A DNA stretch of 41,302 bases, taken from positions 1-41,302 of the forward strand of contig NZ_JAHCDD010000052.1 in assembly GCF_018413525.1 (NCBI RefSeq). The letters are read 5' to 3'. Origin of the DNA: Acidovorax sp. CCYZU-2555 (GTDB taxonomy: Bacteria > Pseudomonadota > Gammaproteobacteria > Burkholderiales > Burkholderiaceae_C). The notes below the pieces were generated by a model. The model did no database searches, was not told the origin of the DNA, and worked only from the letters and a program-made list of their open reading frames with translations. The position numbers and the translations under genes were made by a program. Below, in pieces: positions 31,639-39,860 of the stretch; position 1 is the first letter of the stretch, and every line of letters starts with the position of its first letter.

Positions 31639-33039
31639 ATGCACACCTTTCCCAACGCTGCACGCAGGGCTTGGCTGACCCTGTGCCCTTTTCTGCTGTG
31701 CCTTGAAGCCGCATTGGCGCAGACGCAAGAGCCGCCCGACGATTCGTCTTCGGTCCAGGCCATGCCATTGCCGGCGGATGCGACGGCGATAGACGGTCTG
31801 CGCGGCGGGCGTTATGGCGCGGTGCGCATGGAAATCGACGATCCGGCGCTGCAGCCCGCGGCGGCGCGCTGGATACGCGATCTGCGTCCAGGCGAACCGA
31901 TAGACGAAGAGCTGCTGCAGCGCCGGCTGCATCTGCTCAAGGAACTGCCGGGCGTGAACAGCAATGCCATGCTCGGCCCGGGGGAGGAGGGCGGCTTGCG
32001 CGATCTCACCGTGACGCTGCAGCGCAAGCCGCGCTACAGCGGTTTCGTGGCCCTGGACAACCACGGCAGCCGTTTCACCGGCGACCAGCGCGCGCGCTTC
32101 GGCCTCGATATTCCCAGCCTGTGGACGCTGGGCGACTCGCTGAGCCTGCAAGGCCACCGCCGCTGGCATGGCACCTGGAACCTCTTCCTCGGCTATACCG
32201 TGCCGCTGGGCGTCAACGGCTGGAGCCTGCATGCGGAGCTGGACCATAACTACTACCAGCTGCACCGCGAACGTCGTGGATTGAATGCGCAGGGGACTTC
32301 GGACATCCTGCTGGTGGAGCTGTCCTATCCGCTGTGGCTGGGCGAAGCCGGCAGCCTCCAGGCGAGCGTGGGAGTGGAGCGCACGCATTCGGATGACAAT
32401 GCCATGCCGCGCGGCAAGGCGCCGGTCGCAGAGCACCGCACGCTGAACATGCTGCCGTTGAAACTCAATGGCGAGTACAGGGGTGAAAAGAGCAAGACGT
32501 CGGGCGAACTGATGCTGGGCCTGGGGCGGCTCAAGCTCGACCATGGACTGCGCGACGAGGACCGCAGCAGTGCCCGCACCGAAGGTCGCTACCGCCTGCT
32601 CAGCGCAGACCTGCGCCATGAACAGACCTTGCACAAGGACTGGACGCTTTGGGGCCGTTTTTCCGGCCAGAAAGCCAGCCGCAACCTCGACAGCGAAAAG
32701 TGGTTTGCGGCTTCAGGGCCGCAACGCATACGCGCCTGGACCAGTGCCGAAGCCCAGGGCGATGAAGGCTGGCTGCTGCAGGTGGAACTGCGCCACCGCA
32801 TGGGCCGCGCCGAGCCCTTTGTGTTTGTCGATGCGGGGCAGGTGAAACTGCGGCGCCGGCCGTGGCGGCGCGCCGACAACTGGCGCTCGCTGTCGGGCGC
32901 GGGGGCGGGCCTGCGCTGGACGGAGAAGTCCTGGAGCGCGCAGGCCGCGGTGGCCTGGCGCACGGGCGGTCACCGGCCCGGTTCCCGCCTGGGCTACAAG
33001 AACCCGCGTATCTGGCTGGCCGCGACCTATCGTTTCTGA
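31639..33039 (+). CDS. Short TpsB/FhaC-like two-partner secretion outer-membrane protein
   Basis: A 466-residue outer-membrane beta-barrel protein with a signal peptide (cleavage at ALA|Q, residue 27). Residues ~58-132 match the second POTRA domain (IRDLRPGEPIDEELLQRRLHLLKELPGV, then LGPGEEGGLRDLTVTLQRKP). From ~134 the barrel follows with DNHGSRFTGDQRARF, as in ShlB/FhaC proteins, ending in a C-terminal Phe. FhaC-type proteins are ~550-590 aa with an H1 plug helix and two POTRAs; here the plug and POTRA1 are missing. The L6-loop VRGY/F motif is changed to IRAW (364-367), keeping the key Arg. FVFVDAGQVK is intact. ATG 31639 follows AGGAGA. No TpsA exoprotein gene is adjacent. The 3' end converges on gdhA with a 21-nt gap. 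Confidence 0.82.
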   Translation: MHTFPNAARRAWLTLCPFLLCLEAALAQTQEPPDDSSSVQAMPLPADATAIDGLRGGRYGAVRMEIDDPALQPAAARWIRDLRPGEPIDEELLQRRLHLLKELPGVNSNAMLGPGEEGGLRDLTVTLQRKPRYSGFVALDNHGSRFTGDQRARFGLDIPSLWTLGDSLSLQGHRRWHGTWNLFLGYTVPLGVNGWSLHAELDHNYYQLHRERRGLNAQGTSDILLVELSYPLWLGEAGSLQASVGVERTHSDDNAMPRGKAPVAEHRTLNMLPLKLNGEYRGEKSKTSGELMLGLGRLKLDHGLRDEDRSSARTEGRYRLLSADLRHEQTLHKDWTLWGRFSGQKASRNLDSEKWFAASGPQRIRAWTSAEAQGDEGWLLQVELRHRMGRAEPFVFVDAGQVKLRRRPWRRADNWRSLSGAGAGLRWTEKSWSAQAAVAWRTGGHRPGSRLGYKNPRIWLAATYRF

Positions 33040-33060
33040 CAGGTCGCACCGGCCCGGGCG

Positions 33061-34377
33061 TCAGGGGTACAGGCCGCGCATTTCGCGCGCATGCAGGATG
33101 CGCTGGCAGGCGATGATGAAGGTCGCGGTGCGCAGGCTGACCTTGTGGTCCTGGGCCACCTGCCAGACGCCCGCAAAGGCGTCCTGCATGATGCGCACCA
33201 GGCGGGCATTGATTTCGTCCTCGCTCCAGAAGAAGCTCGAGAAATCCTGCACCCACTCGAAGTAGCTCACGGTGACGCCGCCGGCGTTGGCGATCACGTC
33301 GGGCAGTACCAGCACGCCCTTTTCGTGCAGGATGTCGTCGGCTTCGGGTGTGGTCGGGCCGTTCGCGCCTTCGATCACCAGCTTGGCCTTGATCTGGCCC
33401 GCGTTGGCCAGGTGGATCTGGCCTTCGAGCGCGGCGGGAATCAGGATGTCGCAGTTGACGCCCCAGAACTCTTCCTTGGCCAGCACATCGGCGCCGTGGA
33501 AACCGCCCACGCCGCCGGTCTGCTGCACATGGCTCAGCAGCGCGGGCACGTCGATGCCCAGGTCGTTGTAGATGCTGCCGCTGTGGTCCTGCACCGCGAC
33601 CAGCTTGGCGCCGGCTTCGACGAACAGCTTGGCGGCCGTACCGCCGACATTGCCGAAGCCCTGCACGGCGACGCGTGCGCCTTCGATGCGCATGTCGGTG
33701 CGGCGCATGGCCTCGACGCCGACGGTGAACACGCCGCGGCCCGTGGCTTCACGCCGGCCCAGCGAACCGCCCAGGTCGACAGGCTTGCCCGTGACCACGC
33801 CCGTGGCCGTGGAGCCGGTGTTCATCGAGTAGGTGTCCATCATCCACGCCATGATTTGCTCATTGGTGTTGACGTCGGGCGCGGGGATGTCCTTGTTCGG
33901 GCCGATGATGATGCCGATTTCGCTGGTGTAGCGGCGTGTGAGGCGCTCGAGTTCGCCCTTCGACAGCTTCTTGGGATCGACGCGTATGCCGCCCTTGGCA
34001 CCGCCGTAGGGAACGTTGACGGCCGCGTTCTTGATCGACATCCAGGCCGACAGGGCCATCACTTCGGACAGCGTCACGTCCTGGTGGAAGCGCACGCCGC
34101 CCTTGCCCGGGCCGCGGCTGGTGTTGTGCTGCACGCGATAGCCCTCGAAGTGGGCGATGGTGCCGTTGTCGAGTTCGATCGGTACGTCGACGATCAGCGC
34201 GCGCTTGGGGCGCTTGAGCGTTTCGACCCAGCGTGCCAGATGGCCGAGATAGGGCGTGACACGGTCGATCTGCTGCAGGTAGATGCCCCAGGGGCCGAGC
34301 TTGTCGGCTTGCAGGTAGGAGGGCAGGGGGTGGGCCGGCAGGATGCTGGTCGACGGGGAGGCAGGGGTGTTTTGCAT
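33061..34377 (-). CDS. gdhA: Glutamate dehydrogenase (Glu/Leu/Phe/Val dehydrogenase family)
   Basis: A 438-residue cytosolic hexameric enzyme interconverting glutamate and 2-oxoglutarate plus ammonia. The catalytic region [20 protein letters not shown] and [11 protein letters not shown] carry the substrate and catalytic Lys residues; the Rossmann fold has [25 protein letters not shown] and [16 protein letters not shown] are typical of the NAD-type/dual GDH50 branch rather than leucine dehydrogenase. ATG 34377 follows GGAA within a TGGAATATTCCA palindrome (34377-34388). It is divergent, across a 239-bp region with a strong palindrome, from an FAH-family gene. No terminator is seen at its 3' end. 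Confidence 0.92.
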   Translation of the reverse strand: MQNTPASPSTSILPAHPLPSYLQADKLGPWGIYLQQIDRVTPYLGHLARWVETLKRPKRALIVDVPIELDNGTIAHFEGYRVQHNTSRGPGKGGVRFHQDVTLSEVMALSAWMSIKNAAVNVPYGGAKGGIRVDPKKLSKGELERLTRRYTSEIGIIIGPNKDIPAPDVNTNEQIMAWMMDTYSMNTGSTATGVVTGKPVDLGGSLGRREATGRGVFTVGVEAMRRTDMRIEGARVAVQGFGNVGGTAAKLFVEAGAKLVAVQDHSGSIYNDLGIDVPALLSHVQQTGGVGGFHGADVLAKEEFWGVNCDILIPAALEGQIHLANAGQIKAKLVIEGANGPTTPEADDILHEKGVLVLPDVIANAGGVTVSYFEWVQDFSSFFWSEDEINARLVRIMQDAFAGVWQVAQDHKVSLRTATFIIACQRILHAREMRGLYP

Positions 34378-34404
34378 GGAATATTCCAAAGCGTTTGAAG
34401 CGGC

Positions 34405-34424
34405 GGTCACAAAAATGGATGACC
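34405..34424. promoter_or_regulatory. Inverted repeat near the gdhA start
   Basis: GGTCA (34405-34409) and TGACC (34420-34424) spaced by 10 nt lie 28 nt before gdhA. A weak dyad, recorded because it adds to the two palindromes on either side. Confidence 0.3.
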
Positions 34425-34479
34425 TGTTTTTCAGCTTATTCCTGTGACTGCGGCTTGTCCAACGCCGCTTGTTTTGGTT

Positions 34480-34500
34480 GTTATGCATTTCATGCATAAC
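34480..34500. promoter_or_regulatory. Strong palindrome between gdhA and the FAH-family gene
   Basis: Perfect 9-bp arms GTTATGCAT (34480-34488) and ATGCATAAC (34492-34500) flank TTC. It lies 103 nt before gdhA and 117 nt before the divergent gene, in unusually AT-rich DNA, and is the best operator candidate of this region. Confidence 0.6.
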
Positions 34501-34616
34501 CATGGATTTGTCCTCTGAAAAGGCCGTCATGGCGCGGCGTTTTTGCGCAAGAATGCAGGCTTTGGCGGGCGGTATTTCCGACCCTAGTTCTGTCACTGTC
34601 TTTGCCCGGGAGTTCC

Positions 34617-35390
34617 ATGTCCGTTGATGCCGTTTGCTCCACCTTGCTGCAGGCGCGTGCGCATGCCCACCTGGCCGATGCCCTGCCCTTGGCCGGCCAC
34701 CTGGCCAGCCAGGAAGAGGCCTATGCCGTGCAGCGCGCCGTGGCCCGTGAGCTGGGCTGGTTTGACCAGGGCACGCCGCATGCCTGGAAGTCGGGCGGCC
34801 CCACGCGCGGCGCGCAGCTGACGCATGCGCCGCTGCCCCCGGCCGGCGTCTGGCCCAGCCCGGCGACGGCCGGAGACTGGCCCTTGCATACACGCGGCAT
34901 AGAAGCCGAAATCGCGCTGCGCCTGGGCCAGGACGTCTCGGTCGCCCAGGCCTGGCAACTGGTGGCCGGCGAATGCGCGGGCCTGATAGATGCGATGGCC
35001 GTGAGCATCGAAGTCGTCGAGTCGCGCTGGCAGCAGCAGTTCGCCGCGCCGCCGCTGCTGCTCATGGCCGACCAACTGTGCCATGGCGCGCTGGTCATAG
35101 GCGAGTGGCAGGCTTGCGATCTGGTGGGCGCCGCGCCCGACTGGTCGCGCCAGGTCTGCCGGCTGCGCCTGGGCGACGGCGAGACCAGCGTGCACACCGG
35201 CACCCATTCGCTGGGCGATCCCGCCTGGCTGCTGGCCGACTGGCTGCGCCATGCAACCATGGAGTACGGCACGCTCAGCGCGGGCACGGTGGTCACCACG
35301 GGCAGCTGGGTGGGTCTGGCGCGTGCCCAGGCCGGAGACCGCGTGCATGTGCAGTTCGATGGCGTGGGCGAGGCCTGGCTGCAGCTTTGA
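34617..35390 (+). CDS. FAH-superfamily hydratase/hydrolase (2-keto-4-pentenoate hydratase-like)
   Basis: A 257-residue protein of the fumarylacetoacetate hydrolase/MhpD fold. It has the MhpD-like N-terminus ([15 protein letters not shown], then WKSGGPTRG), [13 protein letters not shown] with the metal-binding Glu pair, and the SIEVVESRW segment carrying another acidic ligand, then [11 protein letters not shown] near the end, where FAH proteins place the TGTP-like loop. Members hydrate or cleave 2-oxo-4-enoates from aromatic meta-cleavage, or decarboxylate oxaloacetate. No aromatic pathway genes are adjacent. ATG 34617 has GGGAG 4-5 nt upstream. Confidence 0.8.
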   Translation: MSVDAVCSTLLQARAHAHLADALPLAGHLASQEEAYAVQRAVARELGWFDQGTPHAWKSGGPTRGAQLTHAPLPPAGVWPSPATAGDWPLHTRGIEAEIALRLGQDVSVAQAWQLVAGECAGLIDAMAVSIEVVESRWQQQFAAPPLLLMADQLCHGALVIGEWQACDLVGAAPDWSRQVCRLRLGDGETSVHTGTHSLGDPAWLLADWLRHATMEYGTLSAGTVVTTGSWVGLARAQAGDRVHVQFDGVGEAWLQL

Positions 35391-35420
35391 TCCGCGTCCG
35401 GTAAGGAGCGGGCGGCGAGC

Positions 35421-36347
35421 TCAGGCCGCAGCCATCTGCTTGCCCATCTCCTGCACGAACAGCTGCGCGCCCAGGCCCATGGGCCGCCGCTTGGACCAGA
35501 CCACGTCGACCCACAGGCGCAGGCCGTTGCTGAGATTGGAAAACGGCATTTCGACCAGCCGGCCGGCTTCGATGCGCGGCGCGACCAGCGAGCGCGGCTG
35601 CCAGCCCCAGCCCAGGCCGGCTTCGATCAGGCCCAGCGCGGCGAGGTGGTTGTCGGTGCGCCAGATGTGGCGCGCGTAGACGAAGCGCGCATCGGTCTGG
35701 CCCAGGTCGCGGCTCGCGACCACGATCTGGCGCGTGGTCTTCAGATGCTCTTCGCTCAGGGACGCCGCGGGCATGCCTTCGCGCCCCGCGGCCTCGCGGC
35801 GCGCGGCTTCGAGCACCGGGTGGTCGGGCGCCATGACGGCGATCAGCGTGTCGCTGCCCACTTCCTGGAAACCTTCGCGCCCGTCGAGGCTGGGGCGCTC
35901 GAAGACCAGCGCGAGCTGGGCGCGGCCGGTGTGCAGCAGCGCCAGCGCGTCTTCCTGCGGCGCGGCCAGCACTTCGACTTCGAGCAGCGGATGGGCCTGG
36001 GCCAGCGCGGCCAGCGCGGTGGTCCAGCGCGAAGCCAGCAGTTCGGGCGCAATCGCAATGCTCAGCCGCTGCTCCAGCCCCTGGGTCAGCGCCAGCGCCT
36101 GGCCGTTGAGCTGCTGCAGCTGCGCGGCCAGCAGCCGCGCCTGCGGCTCGAGCGCGCGTGCGCTTTCGGTGGGCCGGGGCTCGCGGCCGCTGCGGTCGAA
36201 CAGGTTGAGCTGCAGCTCGGCTTCGAGGTGGGCGATGGCCATGCTCACGGCCGAAGGCACGCGCGACAGCGCGCGCGCCGCGGCCGAAAACGAGCCGTGG
36301 TCGAGCACGGCCAGAAACACCAGAACGTTGTCGGAAGAGAAAGCCAT
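35421..36347 (-). CDS. LysR-family regulator paired with a PACE efflux gene
   Basis: A 308-residue LysR regulator: HTH at residues ~5-62 (NVLVFLAVLDHGSFSAAARALSRVPSAVSMAIAHLE), then the effector-binding domain (LSIAIAPELLASRWTTALAAL; LIEAGLGWGWQPRSLV). It is divergent from a PACE transporter 71 bp away, the arrangement of AceR-AceI in Acinetobacter, where the regulator activates the pump in response to diamine-type drugs or chlorhexidine. Several TCAGT half-sites lie between the genes. This supports control of the pump, though the inducer is not known. Confidence 0.87.
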   Translation of the reverse strand: MAFSSDNVLVFLAVLDHGSFSAAARALSRVPSAVSMAIAHLEAELQLNLFDRSGREPRPTESARALEPQARLLAAQLQQLNGQALALTQGLEQRLSIAIAPELLASRWTTALAALAQAHPLLEVEVLAAPQEDALALLHTGRAQLALVFERPSLDGREGFQEVGSDTLIAVMAPDHPVLEAARREAAGREGMPAASLSEEHLKTTRQIVVASRDLGQTDARFVYARHIWRTDNHLAALGLIEAGLGWGWQPRSLVAPRIEAGRLVEMPFSNLSNGLRLWVDVVWSKRRPMGLGAQLFVQEMGKQMAAA

Positions 36348-36357
36348 GGCCGCAATC

Positions 36358-36402
36358 TATCAGTAAAACTGAAAGATCCTGACTTTTGTTATCAGTGAAA
36401 AC
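36358..36402. promoter_or_regulatory. TCAGT half-site cluster between LysR and PACE genes
   Basis: TATCAGTAAAAC (36358-36369) and TATCAGTGAAAAC (36390-36402) are direct repeats 32 bp apart, about three helical turns. TCAGT-AAA-ACTGA (36360-36372) is a local dyad and CTGA at 36379-36382 is a further half-site. TTGTTA (36386-36391) and TAAATT (36407-36412, 15-nt spacer) could be the PACE promoter. Confidence 0.5.
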
Positions 36403-36418
36403 CCTTTAAATTCAGCCC

Positions 36419-36910
36419 ATGTCTTTGAATATCTCTTCTCCGAAACGCCAGCTGCAGGGCCCCTGGCGGCGCGTCGTGTATGTCACCCTGTTTGAAGTGT
36501 TTGCCATTGCCGCGACCTCTTACGGCCTCGCCGCCCTGACCGGCGAAAGCGCCGCGCACTCGAGCATCGTCGCGGTCATGACCTCGGCGATTGCGGTCGC
36601 CTGGAACGTGGTCTGGAACGGCCTGTTCGAGCGCTGGGAAGCGCGCCAGGCGCGGCGCGGCCGCGGCTTCGCGCGCCGCGTCGCGCATGCGCTGGGCATG
36701 GAAGGCGGCCTGGTCGTGATGCTGGTGCCGCTGTTCGCCTGGTGGTTCAAGGTGAGCCTGTGGCAGGCCTTCCTGATGGACCTCGGCCTGCTGCTGTTCT
36801 TCCTGGTCTACACCTTCGCGTTCAACTGGGCGTTCGACCGCGTGTTCGGTCTGCCGGCGTCGGCGCAGGGCCAGGCCTTGCCTCAATCTGTGGCCACCGG
36901 GGCTTCGTAA
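36419..36910 (+). CDS. PACE-family efflux transporter (AceI-like)
   Basis: A 163-residue, four-helix inner-membrane transporter of two bacterial-transmembrane-pair units (residues ~15-75 and ~85-145). Each has the family pattern: RRVVYVTLFEVFAI with Glu26 in TM1 (equivalent to the AceI proton-coupling Glu15), AWNVVWNGLFERWE ending unit 1, and NWAFDRVF ending unit 2 with Asp140. PACE proteins export chlorhexidine, other biocides and short diamines. No SD precedes the ATG, and the best -10 candidate ends 6 nt upstream, so the mRNA may be leaderless. The last 28 nt overlap the end of the rpiR-type gene on the other strand. Confidence 0.88.
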   Translation: MSLNISSPKRQLQGPWRRVVYVTLFEVFAIAATSYGLAALTGESAAHSSIVAVMTSAIAVAWNVVWNGLFERWEARQARRGRGFARRVAHALGMEGGLVVMLVPLFAWWFKVSLWQAFLMDLGLLLFFLVYTFAFNWAFDRVFGLPASAQGQALPQSVATGAS

Positions 36911-37785
36911 GCCAGCTCCAGCTTGTAGGCCAATCCCAGGAACAACGACTGCGCCAGCGCCAGCGTGCTCGTGAGCGAACGGAAACCGAAAGTCGCGCCG
37001 TCCTGGGCGATCAGCACCACCTTGGCCTGCGCGGCCAGCGGGCTCAGCTGGCTGTCGGTGATCGCGATCAGCTGCGCCCCCCGGGCCACGGCCGCCTGCG
37101 CCATCTCCAGCGTTTCCTGCGCATAGGGCGCAAATGACACCGCGAGCATCACATCGCCGGGGCGCAGCGCGCGCAATTCGAGCTGCTGCATCGCGCCCAG
37201 GCCGTTGAGCCAGTGCACGGCCTTGCCCGTGTGCTGCAGCGCATAGGCGAGGTAGGCGCCGACCGGGAACGCGCGCCGGGACGCCGCGAGCCAGATCGCG
37301 GGCGCCTGCACCATCAGATCGACGCCGGCCTCGAAGCGGTCGTCGGGCAGCTGGCGCTGCAAGGCCTGCAGGCTGTCGACGCTGCGCTCTATGACTTCGC
37401 GCGCGAGCTGGCCCACGGCCAGCGTCTGCGCGCCCGGAACGATCAGTCCGCGTATGCGCTCCTGGTAGCCGCGGTTGGGCGCGAGCTGGCGCTCGGCGTC
37501 GGCGCGGAACAGTGCCTGCAGCTCTGAGTAGCCGCTGAAGCCGAAGTGCTTGGCGAAGCGCACCACGGCCGACGGCTGCACGCCGCAGGCCTCGGCCGTG
37601 GCCTGCACGCCGTCGAGCACCAGCCGGTCGCGGTGCATTTCCACATGGCGCGCAATGGCCTTGAGCTGGCGGCTCAGGCTGTCGAACTGCGCCTGCACGA
37701 CCGCCAGAAAGGCCGCGGTATCCGCAAACCCCGCAGGGGATTGGGATGGCTGCGGCGTTTCCTCGGGTGTTGTTCTATTTTTCAT
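36883..37785 (-). CDS. MurR/RpiR-family regulator of the inositol genes
   Basis: A 300-residue regulator: N-terminal HTH_6 (residues ~35-105; VQATAEACGVQPSAVVRFAKHFGFSGYSELQ) and a C-terminal SIS sugar-phosphate-binding domain (~140-280; IWLAASRRAFPVGAYLAYAL; VMLAVSFAPYAQETLEMAQAAVARGAQLIAITD). It is divergent from iolC, so it is very likely the inositol repressor, responding to an inositol-derived keto-sugar phosphate. A perfect 16-bp palindrome lies 6 nt before its ATG and no SD is visible, so autoregulation at the start codon is likely. Its 3' end overlaps the PACE gene. Confidence 0.87.
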   Translation of the reverse strand: MKNRTTPEETPQPSQSPAGFADTAAFLAVVQAQFDSLSRQLKAIARHVEMHRDRLVLDGVQATAEACGVQPSAVVRFAKHFGFSGYSELQALFRADAERQLAPNRGYQERIRGLIVPGAQTLAVGQLAREVIERSVDSLQALQRQLPDDRFEAGVDLMVQAPAIWLAASRRAFPVGAYLAYALQHTGKAVHWLNGLGAMQQLELRALRPGDVMLAVSFAPYAQETLEMAQAAVARGAQLIAITDSQLSPLAAQAKVVLIAQDGATFGFRSLTSTLALAQSLFLGLAYKLELAYEAPVATD

Positions 37786-37790
37786 AAATT

Positions 37791-37806
37791 TAGAAAATAT
37801 TTTCTA
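37791..37806. promoter_or_regulatory. Perfect 16-bp palindrome, probable operator of the iol locus
   Basis: TAGAAAATATTTTCTA lies between the RpiR and iolC genes. A candidate iolC promoter, TTTAGA (37789-37794), 17 nt, GATTAT (37812-37817), overlaps it almost completely. GATTATC is repeated at 37812 and 37832, 20 bp apart. Confidence 0.6.
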
Positions 37807-37880
37807 TATCGGATTATCATCCGTTGGCGAAGATTATCCGGCGGGGCCTGCGCGCTGCCGATGTGACCAACAAGGAAACC

Positions 37881-39860
37881 ATGAGCACGCTGCCTTTTCC
37901 CGCCGACCGCCCCTATGACGTCGCCTGCCTCGGGCGCCTGGCCGTCGATCTCTATGCCCAGCAGATCGGCTGCAGTCTCGAGGAGGCCAGCAGTTTTTCC
38001 AAGTACCTCGGCGGCTCGTCCGCGAACATCGCTTTCGGCACGGCCCGACTGGGCATGCGCTCGGCGATGATCTCGCGCGTTGGCAACGAGCAGAACGGCC
38101 GCTTTCTGTGCCGCACGCTGCAGCGCGAAGGCTGCGATGTGAGCCAGGTGAAGGTCGACGCCGAGCGCCTCACGGCCATGGTGCTGCTGGGCATCAAGGA
38201 CCAGGATACGTTCCCGCTGCTGTTTGCGCGCGAGAACTGCGCCGACATGGCCTTGTGCGAGGACGATATCAATGAGGAATTCCTGGCGCGCTGTCGCAGC
38301 CTGGTGATCACCGGCACCCACCTGAGCACGCCCGGCGTGCTCGGCGCGAGCCGCAAGGCACTCGAAATCGGCGGCCGCCACGGCCTGGTGCGCGTGCTCG
38401 ACATCGACTACCGCCCCGTGCTGTGGGGCCTCACGGGCAAGGGCGACGGCGAGACCCGCTACATAGGCAACGACCAGGTCAGCGCGCATCTGCAGCAGCA
38501 GCTGGGACTGTTCGAGCTGATCATAGGCACCGAAGAGGAATGGATGATCGCGGGCGGCGCCGAGGGCGACCTGATGGCCAGCCTGCGGCGTGCACGCGAA
38601 TGCACGGCCGCGGTGTTCGTCGTCAAGCGCGGCCCGCTGGGCTGCTCGATCATCGACGGCGCGATTCCCGCGGCCATGGACGACGCACTGACGGTGCTGG
38701 GCGAACGCATAGAAGTGCTCAACGTGCTGGGCGCGGGCGACGCGTTCGCGTCGGGCCTGCTCGCCGGTCTGCTGCGCGGCAAGTCGTTCGCCGAGGCTGC
38801 GGCCATGGCCAACGCCTGCGGCGCCATCGTGGTCTCGCGCCACGGCTGCGCGCCCGCCATGCCCACGCCGGCCGAACTCGCGCACTGGTTCTCGGGCCGG
38901 CGCCAGGTGCGGCCCGATCAGGACCCGCAGCTCGCTCATCTGCACCGCGTGACGGCCGCGCGCCCGGCCTGGCCCGAGCTGTGCGTGCTGGCCTATGACC
39001 ATCGCTCGCAGTTCGAGGAACTGGCCGACCAGGCCGGCGCCGACCGTGCGCGCCTGCCCGGCCTCAAGCGCCTGATCAACCGCGTGGTCGAGGATGTGGA
39101 GAACGACCCCGGCTGCAAGGGCCGCATGGGCGTGCTGATCGACGGCCGCATAGGCGAAGCCGCGCTGCACGACGCCACCGGCCGCGGCTGGTGGGTGGGC
39201 CGCCCAATTGAGCGCCCGGGCTCGCGCCCGCTGCGTTTCGACGGCACGCATTCGCTGGCCTCGCAGCTGCAGCACTGGCCGCGCGAGCAGACCGTCAAAT
39301 GCCTGGTGTTCTACCACCCGCAGGACGCGGCCGCGCTGCGCGCCGAGCAGGAAGAGTGGCTGCAGCAGGTGTGGGAAGCGACGCGCGCCAGCGGCCACGA
39401 ACTGCTGCTCGAAGTGATTCCGCCCAAGGAGCAGATCGCCGCCGACGACAGCGGCGAATGCGTGGTGCAGACGATTGAACGCTTCTACGACCTGGGCTTC
39501 AAGCCCGAGTGGTGGAAGGTCGGCGCGATGTCGCGCGCCCAGTGGCTGGCGCTCGAGGCGCTGGTGCAGGCACGCGACCCCTACTGCCGCGGCGCGGTGA
39601 TCCTGGGGCTGTCGCAGCCCGTGGACCAGCTGATCGCGGCCTTCGCCCAGGCACCGGCCTCGCTGGTCAAGGGCTTCATGATAGGCCGCAGCGTCTGGTC
39701 GGCGCCGGCCCTGGCCTGGCTGCGCGGCGAGATCGACGACGCGGGCCTGCAGGCCCAGGTCGCGGCCAATTTCCGCCAGCTGATCGCGGGCTGGCGCGCG
39801 AGCCGCGCTGCGGCCGGCGTGGAACAACACAGCGCGCTGCGCGCAGGAGCTAACGTATGA
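37881..39860 (+). CDS. iolC: IolC 5-dehydro-2-deoxygluconokinase fused to a DUF2090 domain
   Basis: A 659-residue two-domain enzyme of inositol catabolism. Residues ~12-330 are the PfkB kinase: YLGGSSANIAFGTARLG at the sugar site, GTEEEWMIAGG, and the catalytic signature VLNVLGAGDAFASGLLAGLL with the base Asp. It phosphorylates 5-dehydro-2-deoxygluconate. Residues ~345-650 are DUF2090 (LCVLAYDHRSQFEELA; FKPEWWKVGAMSR; GFMIGRSVW), a TIM-barrel relative of class I/II aldolases thought to cleave the phosphorylated product, so the protein may do the IolC and IolJ steps. ATG 37881 follows AAGGAA. It overlaps iolB by ATGA. Confidence 0.92.
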   Translation: MSTLPFPADRPYDVACLGRLAVDLYAQQIGCSLEEASSFSKYLGGSSANIAFGTARLGMRSAMISRVGNEQNGRFLCRTLQREGCDVSQVKVDAERLTAMVLLGIKDQDTFPLLFARENCADMALCEDDINEEFLARCRSLVITGTHLSTPGVLGASRKALEIGGRHGLVRVLDIDYRPVLWGLTGKGDGETRYIGNDQVSAHLQQQLGLFELIIGTEEEWMIAGGAEGDLMASLRRARECTAAVFVVKRGPLGCSIIDGAIPAAMDDALTVLGERIEVLNVLGAGDAFASGLLAGLLRGKSFAEAAAMANACGAIVVSRHGCAPAMPTPAELAHWFSGRRQVRPDQDPQLAHLHRVTAARPAWPELCVLAYDHRSQFEELADQAGADRARLPGLKRLINRVVEDVENDPGCKGRMGVLIDGRIGEAALHDATGRGWWVGRPIERPGSRPLRFDGTHSLASQLQHWPREQTVKCLVFYHPQDAAALRAEQEEWLQQVWEATRASGHELLLEVIPPKEQIAADDSGECVVQTIERFYDLGFKPEWWKVGAMSRAQWLALEALVQARDPYCRGAVILGLSQPVDQLIAAFAQAPASLVKGFMIGRSVWSAPALAWLRGEIDDAGLQAQVAANFRQLIAGWRASRAAAGVEQHSALRAGANV

